From positions 1 to 5,645 of the forward strand of contig JAKSBB010000364.1 of NCBI GenBank assembly GCA_022361315.1: a stretch of DNA of 5,645 nt. The letters run 5' to 3'. The stretch is from Desulfobacterales bacterium (GTDB taxonomy: Bacteria > Desulfobacterota > Desulfobacteria > Desulfobacterales > Desulfobacteraceae). The notes beneath the pieces are model-generated. The model had not been told where the DNA came from. It searched no databases and saw nothing but the letters and a program-made list of their open reading frames with translations. Below, one piece after another: positions 1 to 5,645 of the stretch (the first letter of the stretch is position 1; each line of letters opens with the position of its first letter). A program made the position numbers and the translations under genes.

Positions 1-1874
1 ATGCGGTTCACGCGGCACTTGGTACGGCCGACAAAGATTTCCTGGGAGGTGCCGAATTTGAAGGCGTCGTTGGAAATGTCGTCATAGGCAATCTTCTCAA
101 GGACTTTCCGGGAATCCGGACCGATGAGCACCAGGCAGCCCTGTTTGTAGGTGACGTCTTCCATGGTAACGGAACCGTCTTTCGGCAGGTTCTCCAGCAT
201 CCAGTGCTGGTCGTGCTTCTTACCCACAGAGGCGGTGACGCAGAAGAAAGCGTCTTCGCTGATGCGGGTAATGGTCATGTCGGACTTGAAGTTGCCGTTG
301 TGGTCGAGCATGGGGCTCAGGGCGATACGGCCGTCAACTTCAGGTACCTTCTGGCAGGTCATCTTGTTCAGCCAGTCTTTGGCGCCGGGGCCTTCGATCA
401 TGGTCTTGGCAAAACGGGTCAGATCAATGATACCCACTTTTTCCATGGCGTGTTTACACTCGGCATTTACATACTTGAATGCATTGGAACGGCGCCATGA
501 GGGCTCTTCATACTCATCCACACCTTCAGGCGGGAAGTAGTTGGGGCATTCCCAGCCGTAGTAATCGCCGAATACCGCGTTTGCCTTTTTCTGATATTCG
601 TAGATGGGGCTGGTTCTGTTGGGCCGTGCCGCATCCCGGAACTCGTTGGGCATGATGTGGGCATAAAGTCTGGGATAGGTATCAGCGATTTTTTCAGTGT
701 TGTACGCCCAGTTGGCAAAGGAGCCATACCGTCTGGAGTCGAAGGGCCAGAGATCAATTTCAGGCTCGCCGTTCATGATCCAGCCGGCCAGGTAGTGGCC
801 GATACCACCGGCCTGGGTGATACCGAAGGAGTAGCCGCAGGCCTGGAAGAAGTTCTTCAGGGGCGCCGCAGGACCTACCAGGGGATCACCGTTGGGGGTG
901 TAGGTGATGGGACCGGCAGTGACATGTTTGAAACCGGTTTCACCCAGTACCGGGAATCTTTCCATACCCGCTTCAATGCAGTCCGCGATATTGTCAAAAT
1001 CCGGGTTCAGTTCTTCCTGAGCGTAGTCCCAGGGTACGCCACGTTTGTGCCACTGCTGACCGTTGGCTTCATACAGGCCGAGAATCAGGGAATCCATTTC
1101 CTGGCGCAGGTAGATGGACTTGTCGGGATCACGCATCAGGGGCAGATAGGTATCGCTGTCGGCAATCTTGTCAATTGTTTCATAGAGGATATGGGTATGG
1201 GCGATGGCGATGGAAGGAATTTCAACACCCACCATGGCGGATACTTCAGGAGCCCAGAGCCCTGCAGCATTTACAATGTACTCGCAGGTGATGTCGCCTT
1301 TATCGGTCTTCACCAGCCATTCGTCGTTGGCTTTTTGCTCAATGGCAGTGACCAGGGTGTGCAGGTTGATTTCAACTCCGTGGTTTCTGGCGCCTTTGGC
1401 CATGGCCTGGGTGACGGAGTTGGGATCCACGTCTCCGTCATCCGGCCAGTAGAGGCCGCCCAGAAGCCCTTCGGTCTGAATAAACGGGTGCTTCTGACCG
1501 ATTTCTTCGGGGGTCAGCCAGGAGACGTCCAATCCAAGACAGCGGTTCATGGAATAGGCATATCCCAGTTCGTCCATACGGGCGGGGTTATCCGCCGTAC
1601 GGATGGAACCCGTGGTATGCCAGCCGACGTTCTGTCCGGTTTCTTTTTCCAGTTCCTTGAAGATTTCAATACTCTTCATGTTTACGCGGGTGCCGTAATA
1701 GTTACCGTGAAAAAAGGAAACGTTACCGGCTGCCATCCAGGTTGATCCGGATGTCAGCTCATGCTTTTCAAGCAGAACCACATCGTTTTCCCAACCGTAT
1801 TTTGCCAGATGATAGGCCACGCTGACGCCGATAGCGCCGCCACCGATAACAACCGCTCTTGCATTGGTCTTCAT
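1..1874 (-). CDS. FAD-dependent dimethylglycine/sarcosine dehydrogenase-like protein with GcvT folate domain (C-terminus cut by window edge)
   Basis: The first 624 codons are open from the ATG at 1874 to the left edge, and no stop is reached. Residues 8-25 hold the Rossmann motif (VVIGGGAIGVS), with acidic E36 at the end of strand 2. NAAGLW near residue 203 and the GPITYTPNGDPLVGP block near 318 are typical of the DAO/DMGDH family. A linker domain (about 372-430) leads into a GcvT-like domain from about 435. D532 in the SDMT motif matches the Asp that contacts folate in GcvT and DMGO. H226 lies where DMGO has a catalytic His. From the family, it should oxidise an N-methyl group, reduce FAD and pass the one-carbon unit to tetrahydrofolate, in the cytoplasm if no leader is present (none seen). 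Relatives run to about 810-870 residues, so roughly 190-240 are missing. Residue 47 is Met where relatives have the FAD-linking His. The start follows AGGAGAGGT. The exact substrate is not determined; the GcvT-fused FAD oxidoreductase class is secure. Confidence 0.93.
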   Translation of the reverse strand, partial: MKTNARAVVIGGGAIGVSVAYHLAKYGWENDVVLLEKHELTSGSTWMAAGNVSFFHGNYYGTRVNMKSIEIFKELEKETGQNVGWHTTGSIRTADNPARMDELGYAYSMNRCLGLDVSWLTPEEIGQKHPFIQTEGLLGGLYWPDDGDVDPNSVTQAMAKGARNHGVEINLHTLVTAIEQKANDEWLVKTDKGDITCEYIVNAAGLWAPEVSAMVGVEIPSIAIAHTHILYETIDKIADSDTYLPLMRDPDKSIYLRQEMDSLILGLYEANGQQWHKRGVPWDYAQEELNPDFDNIADCIEAGMERFPVLGETGFKHVTAGPITYTPNGDPLVGPAAPLKNFFQACGYSFGITQAGGIGHYLAGWIMNGEPEIDLWPFDSRRYGSFANWAYNTEKIADTYPRLYAHIMPNEFRDAARPNRTSPIYEYQKKANAVFGDYYGWECPNYFPPEGVDEYEEPSWRRSNAFKYVNAECKHAMEKVGIIDLTRFAKTMIEGPGAKDWLNKMTCQKVPEVDGRIALSPMLDHNGNFKSDMTITRISEDAFFCVTASVGKKHDQHWMLENLPKDGSVTMEDVTYKQGCLVLIGPDSRKVLEKIAYDDISNDAFKFGTSQEIFVGRTKCRVNR

Positions 1875-1880
1875 AAGTTT

Positions 1881-1889
1881 ACCTCTCCT
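1881..1889 (-). promoter_or_regulatory. Ribosome binding site of the FAD/folate enzyme
   Basis: The minus strand reads AGGAGAGGT, ending 6 bases before the ATG at 1874. It lies in the 30-base gap after the livM stop codon. The strong site and short gap support co-transcription with the transporter genes and fix the start of the enzyme. Confidence 0.75.
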
Positions 1890-1904
1890 TCATTAAAGGT
1901 CTTT

Positions 1905-2987
1905 TTATTGTCTGCCGTTTAAGAAATATCTAAGGGCCTTGTTTTTGGTCGTCCGGATATGGGTGTCGTAGAAATACGAGAACCCGCCCGGGTAGTAGAT
2001 CATCACGAGGATGAGAACCAAGGCATAGATAATCAGGTTCAGGCCCGGAAGATGGGACAGGGTGGATCGAACGATCTCCATCAGGAAGATGAAGGGAAAC
2101 GCCACGGCCGCACCGCCCCACAGGCTGCCCCGCCCGCCGATATAGGCAACGGCGAGAATCTCAACCGTCTTTGACGTGTGCATGACATCCGGGGTTAATA
2201 TACCGTAAAAATGGGCGTAAAATCCGCCCAGAACACCGGCAATCGCACAGGACATGGTAAAGTTGAACACCCTGTAGAATACCGGATTGATCCCTGAGGT
2301 TCTGGCTGCGTCCATGTTCTGACCGATGGCCTGGAAAGCCAGCCCCATTTTGGACCGGACCACCCACTTGCAGCTCAGATATGTTAAAAACAATAAAATA
2401 ATGATGACAAAGTAGAAGGGGAAGTTTGATTCGGTTTCAAACAACCGCGGCGTCCGCAGTCCCAAAGGTCCGCGGGTCAGCCACACCAGTTTAATGGCAA
2501 GACCCATGATGGCCAGGCCGAAAAACCAGGACAGACAGGCCGCAAATATGCCGCGCAACCGTAATGATATCATCCCGATGATCAGCCCCAGTGCAGCAGC
2601 ACTGACACCACCCGCCACCATGGCAATCCAGGGTGACAGCCCTGCGTTGATGACCAGCAGGGCCGAGGTATATCCCCCGAAACCGCCCACCGCCATATAA
2701 CCGAAGTTAACGATGTTGATGAAACCTGCCGTAAAATCAAACCCCACACTCATGGCTGCGATAAACCCGCAGTAAATCAACCAGCGGAGCATATACTCCT
2801 GGTTGAAGGGCGGAATAAAGGGCAGCAGCAGCAATAAAAGGAATCCCACCAGACCGGCCGGTGTCATACAGAGCTTGTCCAGCATGAGGTCGAACGGATT
2901 CATCGTTGAATTATTGGTTGTTGTTTCCATTCTCTCTCCTGTTTTCCCGTCGGTCTGTACCGTCGTATCCTGTGCAACAGAGTTCAT
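1905..2987 (-). CDS. livM: LivM-type ABC transporter permease (branched-chain amino acid family)
   Basis: Inner-membrane subunit that would pair with the neighbouring LivH-type permease to form the channel of an HAAT-family importer. The 360 residues begin with a polar stretch of about 40, then a first membrane helix near 44-60. Several hydrophobic segments follow, including the family pattern GFDFTAGFINIVNFGYMAVGG, and the cytoplasmic EAA-type loop with RSKMGLAFQAIGQN and ARTSGI, which contacts the ATPase. The late GGRGSLWGG segment and the PGG near the C-terminus are also typical. It follows livH after 26 bases and precedes the enzyme gene by 30. The start is uncertain: ATG 2987 has an AAGGAG site 6 bases upstream, but an internal ATG at 2930 (residue 20) also has AGGAG 5 bases upstream and would give a 341-residue protein lacking the polar extension. 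The family is clear; the substrate is not. Confidence 0.93.
   Translation of the reverse strand: MNSVAQDTTVQTDGKTGERMETTTNNSTMNPFDLMLDKLCMTPAGLVGFLLLLLLPFIPPFNQEYMLRWLIYCGFIAAMSVGFDFTAGFINIVNFGYMAVGGFGGYTSALLVINAGLSPWIAMVAGGVSAAALGLIIGMISLRLRGIFAACLSWFFGLAIMGLAIKLVWLTRGPLGLRTPRLFETESNFPFYFVIIILLFLTYLSCKWVVRSKMGLAFQAIGQNMDAARTSGINPVFYRVFNFTMSCAIAGVLGGFYAHFYGILTPDVMHTSKTVEILAVAYIGGRGSLWGGAAVAFPFIFLMEIVRSTLSHLPGLNLIIYALVLILVMIYYPGGFSYFYDTHIRTTKNKALRYFLNGRQ
2936..2940 (-). promoter_or_regulatory. Second, internal ribosome binding site in livM
   Basis: The minus strand carries AGGAG 5 bases before an in-frame ATG at 2930. It competes with the upstream site at 2994-2999 as the real start of livM. 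Choosing it would remove 19 polar residues that are not part of the conserved permease core. Confidence 0.4.
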
Positions 2988-2993
2988 AAGTAT

Positions 2994-2999
2994 CTCCTT
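2994..2999 (-). promoter_or_regulatory. Ribosome binding site of livM (upstream start)
   Basis: AAGGAG on the minus strand, 6 bases before the ATG at 2987, inside the 26-base livH-livM gap. It is the better match of the two livM candidates and supports the longer form. Confidence 0.65.
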
Positions 3000-3013
3000 A
3001 TTCTCTACTTTCT

Positions 3014-4042
3014 CTATTTATCCAGGACACCACGAACATCAGAACCGAAGATGCCGGAAGGTTTGAAGATCAGGATGAGCATGATCAGTGCCGAGGGCAC
3101 CACAAAGTCCCATCCGGCCCCTACATATTCCACGGTGATGACCTTGAGCAGGGCCACCATAAAGGCACCGGCCACAGCGCCCAGGATGTTGCCAAGGCCT
3201 GAAAGAATGACCACAAACCAGGCCATATACAGGGGCTCCAGGCCCACCGTCGGATAAGAGGGGTACATGAACAAGAGGCTTCCGCCGGCCACGGCCGCCA
3301 GGGCACAGGCAAGCGAAATGGTGAGAAGGACAATTTTTTCAATATCAATGCCCACGATTTCCGCCCCGGTAATGTCCTGGGACACGGCCCGGATGGCCAT
3401 ACCCGTCCGGGTATAGGTCATGAACAGGTAGAACGCGGCGACGACCACGGCGGAAATCACAAAGGCCATGGCCCGGTCCCGGGAGATATAGACATCGGCG
3501 ATATTGACGGGCATCCCGCTCCAATATCCGACAATCCCTTTGAAATCGGCACCGAAAATCAGCTGGTGGAGGTTGACGAGCAAGACGCTCAAGCCCACGG
3601 TAAGCAGGAAGGAGTTCATCACCCAATTGTCCGTGGACCGGCGGCGAAGGGGGCCGAAGACCAATTTTTCGGAAATCACCCCGGTGACCGCACCGGCGAC
3701 CATGGCCAAGCCGATGGCCACCAAAGGGCCGAAATTGACCAGCCAGGACTCCGGATGTTCGGCAATATACTCGCTGATGGGGGTAAACACGTAATAGGCG
3801 GTCAGGGATCCGATCATGAAATACTCACCGTGGGCGAACATGGCGATGTTCAATACCCCCAGCATCAGGGTCAGCCCCGTTGCCACCAGGGCCAGCATTC
3901 CGCCGGTGACCACGGTGTTGACCAAGAGATACGGTCCGGAATGGACTGCGGCAAACACGGCCACGGCAACCGTCAGGGCAACGGACATGCCGGCGGCGGT
4001 TCTGAGCCAGTCGATTGTTTGTGACACGATATTTTTTGACAT
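3014..4042 (-). CDS. livH: LivH-type ABC transporter permease (branched-chain amino acid family)
   Basis: Inner-membrane permease of about 342 residues, partner of the LivM-type protein. Visible family marks are the GVLNIAMFAHGEYFMIGS segment in the first third, the cytoplasmic loop RTGMAIRAVSQD followed by AEIVGID (the coupling region to the ATPases), GGSLLFMYPSYPTVGLEP, and the late GLGNILGAVAGAF helix. It ends near FKPSGIFG, as LivH proteins do. It is somewhat longer than the roughly 300-residue E. coli LivH, mainly from a hydrophobic N-terminal segment and a loop near residues 85-105. I start it at ATG 4042. An in-frame TTG at 4051 would add three residues, but GGAG (4054-4057) is only 2 bases from it and 11 from the ATG, so neither spacing is ideal. 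The gene follows livF after 53 bases and precedes livM by 26. Confidence 0.94.
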   Translation of the reverse strand: MSKNIVSQTIDWLRTAAGMSVALTVAVAVFAAVHSGPYLLVNTVVTGGMLALVATGLTLMLGVLNIAMFAHGEYFMIGSLTAYYVFTPISEYIAEHPESWLVNFGPLVAIGLAMVAGAVTGVISEKLVFGPLRRRSTDNWVMNSFLLTVGLSVLLVNLHQLIFGADFKGIVGYWSGMPVNIADVYISRDRAMAFVISAVVVAAFYLFMTYTRTGMAIRAVSQDITGAEIVGIDIEKIVLLTISLACALAAVAGGSLLFMYPSYPTVGLEPLYMAWFVVILSGLGNILGAVAGAFMVALLKVITVEYVGAGWDFVVPSALIMLILIFKPSGIFGSDVRGVLDK

Positions 4043-4095
4043 GAATTTCAATTCTCCAAAGTCCGGTTAATTGCCCGGTGCAGTCCGCCAGGGAC

Positions 4096-4803
4096 TTACA
4101 CCCCCAGGAATACCTTTTTCACATAGCTGTCTTCGGCAAGATCCCGGCTGTTGCCTTCCAAACCGATCTTCCCGTTTTCAAGGACATATCCCCGGCCGGT
4201 AACGGATAGGGTTTTGGTGACATTCTGCTCCACCAGCAAGATGGTCACCCCCTTGCCCACCAATACGTCCAGGGACTGGAACACATTGTTGGTCAGCTGG
4301 GGGGCCAGGCCGAAAGAGGGTTCGTCCACCAGCATCAGGGACGGATCGGACATCATGCCCCTGCCGATGGCCAGCATCTTGCGTTCACCGCCGGACATGG
4401 TGCCGGCCAGCTGCTTCTTCCGTTCGGCCAGCCGGGGAAACAGGTCGAAGACAAATTCCAGGCGTTCGTTCTGGACGCGTTTATCCTTTATGGTATAGGC
4501 CCCCATGTAGAGATTTTCCTGAACGGTCATGTTGACAAAGAGGTTCATTTCCTCGGAGACAAAGGCAATACCCTTTTTGGCGATGGCAGACGCCGGCAGC
4601 CCGGTAATGTCTTCGCCTTTGAAAATGACCTGGCCGCCCATGGGGGACAGCAGTCCCGAAATCGTCTTCATGGTCGTGCTTTTGCCGGCACCGTTGGGTC
4701 CGACAATGCAGACATACTCTCCCTCATCAATGTTCAGCGACACATCCCGCAATATCTGCAGATACCCGTACCCGGCATTCAGATTTTTCACTTCTAGCAG
4801 CAT
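4096..4803 (-). CDS. livF: LivF-type ABC transporter ATP-binding protein
   Basis: Cytoplasmic ATPase of 235 residues, the usual LivF length, predicted to form a heterodimer with the LivG-type ATPase and power import. All motifs are present: aromatic Y12/Y14 in the A-loop region, Walker A GPNGAGKST (35-43), the Q-loop region at FVSEEMNLF (81-89), an intact signature MSGGE (136-140), Walker B LMLVDE with D160 and E161, and the D-loop SFGLAP. The switch position is Q193 in LLVEQN rather than His, which is the normal LivF-family form. The Q-loop reads SEE where many LivF proteins have PEG(R), a mild variation. The start is ATG 4803 with GGAG 5 bases upstream. It follows livG by 27 bases. Family assignment is secure; the substrate depends on the absent binding protein. 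Confidence 0.96.
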   Translation of the reverse strand: MLLEVKNLNAGYGYLQILRDVSLNIDEGEYVCIVGPNGAGKSTTMKTISGLLSPMGGQVIFKGEDITGLPASAIAKKGIAFVSEEMNLFVNMTVQENLYMGAYTIKDKRVQNERLEFVFDLFPRLAERKKQLAGTMSGGERKMLAIGRGMMSDPSLMLVDEPSFGLAPQLTNNVFQSLDVLVGKGVTILLVEQNVTKTLSVTGRGYVLENGKIGLEGNSRDLAEDSYVKKVFLGV

Positions 4804-4830
4804 AAGATCTCCATTGATAATCGGTTTGGT

Positions 4831-5568
4831 TTAGTCCTCTTCCTCGTCGCCAAGATAGGCACTGGCAACCCGGGGATCGTTGGCCACCTCCTCGGTGGGG
4901 CCTTCGGCGATCTTCGTACCGAACTGAATGCACAGAAGCTTGTTGCACACCGCCATGATCAGCTGCATGATGTGCTCGATCATAAGAATGGAGATCCCCT
5001 GACGGCTGATCTTGTCAATGATCCTCATGATGTCTTTGAGTTCCCCTTCACTCAGCCCTGAAGCCATTTCGTCCATGAACAGCAGTTTCGGACCGGATGC
5101 CAGCGCCCTGGCAAGATCCAGGCGTTTGAGCTGCACCGTGTTGAGCTGTTCGGCCACAACGTCCTCGTCCATGGGAAACTCCACAAACTCCAGCATCTGC
5201 CTGGAATGGGCAACCGGGTCCTTGACCCTGCCGGCGGCACTGCCGAAAATGGTCGCGGTCTTGACGCTCTCTATGGCGGTCATCTTGGGGAAGGGGCTGG
5301 GAATCTGAAACGTACGGGACATGCCCAGGCGGCACATCTTTTCAGGGGGAAGGCCCGTGGTGTCCTTGCCGAAGAAGGAGACGTTTCCGGATGTGGGCGG
5401 ATTCAACCCGGTGATGGCATTGATGAATGTTGTTTTTCCGGCACCGTTGGGGCCGATCAGCCCGACGATATCCCCCTCTTCGATGGTCATGGAGACCGAG
5501 TTGACGGCGGTCAGTCCCCCGAACTTCTTGGTGACTTCTTTGGTTTCCAATACAATCACGTCTGACAT
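4831..5568 (-). CDS. livG: LivG-type ABC transporter ATP-binding protein with degenerate signature motif
   Basis: Cytoplasmic ATPase of 245 residues, slightly shorter than E. coli LivG (about 255), partner of the LivF-type ATPase. Visible motifs are F16 in the A-loop, Walker A GPNGAGKTT (39-47), Q88 in the RTFQ Q-loop typical of LivG, Walker B LLFMDE with D166 and E167, the D-loop SGLS, and switch H199 in MIEH. The signature region reads LNTVQLKRLDLARAL (142-156), so the LSGGQ-type glycines are absent although the following helix is conserved. It ends in an acidic DEEED tail. I use ATG 5568; an in-frame TTG at 5613 would put a terminator hairpin inside the coding region and is rejected. AGGA lies only 2 bases before the ATG, so GTG 5559 (11 bases from it) is a possible alternative start. 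It is the first gene of the transporter set seen here. Confidence 0.94.
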   Translation of the reverse strand: MSDVIVLETKEVTKKFGGLTAVNSVSMTIEEGDIVGLIGPNGAGKTTFINAITGLNPPTSGNVSFFGKDTTGLPPEKMCRLGMSRTFQIPSPFPKMTAIESVKTATIFGSAAGRVKDPVAHSRQMLEFVEFPMDEDVVAEQLNTVQLKRLDLARALASGPKLLFMDEMASGLSEGELKDIMRIIDKISRQGISILMIEHIMQLIMAVCNKLLCIQFGTKIAEGPTEEVANDPRVASAYLGDEEED

Positions 5569-5570
5569 CT

Positions 5571-5574
5571 TCCT
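5571..5574 (-). promoter_or_regulatory. Putative livG ribosome binding site with unusually short spacing
   Basis: AGGA within GAAAGGAAG lies 2 bases before the livG ATG at 5568, shorter than the usual 5-9. The in-frame GTG at 5559 has 11 bases of spacing. The site excludes the far-upstream TTG start but leaves ATG versus GTG open. Confidence 0.4.
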
Positions 5575-5587
5575 TTCATGGAAAGTT

Positions 5588-5619
5588 AAAAAAAAGGGGA
5601 TTGAAGTTTTCAATCCCCT
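5588..5619 (-). terminator. Rho-independent terminator or attenuator upstream of livG
   Basis: A perfect 11-base-pair inverted repeat (5595-5605 with 5609-5619; arm AGGGGATTGAA on both strands, 3-base loop) is followed on the minus strand by a run of eight T residues (5588-5595, overlapping the last stem pair). That is the standard intrinsic terminator layout for transcription towards livG. The T-tract ends 19 bases before the livG ATG, leaving no room for a promoter in between. It most likely ends the transcript of an upstream gene, with some read-through into livG, or serves as a leader attenuator. On the plus strand a T-rich run lies 13 bases beyond the stem, so termination in that direction is less likely. 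Confidence 0.85.
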
Positions 5620-5645
5620 GTCAGATCATCTTATTTTTTTTCAAA

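Noticed and set aside
151..540. Plus-strand open frames in the left 600 bases
   Set aside because: They overlap the folate domain of the minus-strand enzyme, whose frame stays open and family-like throughout. No independent coding evidence.
657..1745. Long open frame of 362 codons on the plus strand, opposite the FAD enzyme
   Set aside because: It lies entirely antisense to a gene with clear family motifs, shows no recognisable domain and has no ribosome binding site I can see. It is a shadow produced by the codon bias of the minus-strand gene.
4082..4096. Small inverted repeat (AGTCC/GGACT, 5-base loop) at the livF stop, as a possible terminator between livF and livH
   Set aside because: The stem is only 5 base pairs and no T-tract follows. 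It is too weak to call, and the genes appear co-transcribed.
5569..5613. Extending livG upstream to the in-frame TTG at 5613
   Set aside because: The added 15 residues would be encoded by the terminator hairpin and its T-tract, and there is no ribosome binding site ahead of the TTG.
5620..5645. Promoter for livG in the A/T-rich stretch before the hairpin
   Set aside because: TTGAAA has no acceptable -10 at the right spacing. TAAGAT is only a four-of-six -10 match, and its -35 would lie outside the window. Any transcript would still cross the hairpin.

Overview
The whole window reads as one block of co-oriented genes on the minus strand, so transcription runs from right to left. In order of transcription: a rho-independent terminator-like hairpin (5588-5619), a LivG-type ABC ATPase, a LivF-type ABC ATPase, a LivH-type permease, a LivM-type permease, and a large FAD/folate-dependent N-methyl amine dehydrogenase-like enzyme whose C-terminus runs off the left edge. 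Gaps between genes are 26 to 53 bases, and each gene has a visible Shine-Dalgarno sequence. I see no terminator between genes, so this is most likely a single operon. No stretch over 300 bases lacks a gene. I see no RNA genes, CRISPR arrays, insertion sequences or integration scars.

The four transporter genes supply both ATPases and both membrane subunits of a branched-chain amino acid type importer (HAAT family). The periplasmic substrate-binding protein is not in the window. It probably lies just beyond the right edge, and the hairpin is placed where the terminator of such a gene would be. The downstream enzyme resembles dimethylglycine dehydrogenase/oxidase and sarcosine dehydrogenase: an N-terminal FAD domain followed by a GcvT-like tetrahydrofolate domain. 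The simplest reading is an uptake-and-demethylation unit. The Liv-like importer would bring in an N-methylated compound (dimethylglycine, sarcosine, a betaine derivative or similar), and the enzyme would oxidise a methyl group and pass the one-carbon unit to folate. The substrate is inferred from gene context only.

Three points stand out. The enzyme has Met at the position where characterised relatives carry the His that binds FAD covalently. The LivG-like ATPase has a degenerate ABC signature (LNTVQ instead of LSGGQ-like). The strong hairpin plus T-tract lies only about 20 bases before the livG start, which implies read-through or attenuation.

The organism is a bacterium of moderate GC content (roughly the mid-50s by eye). 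Liv-type importers beside dimethylglycine dehydrogenase-like enzymes would fit a proteobacterium or a sulfate-reducing Desulfobacterota member. The window holds no taxonomic marker, so this is a weak inference.
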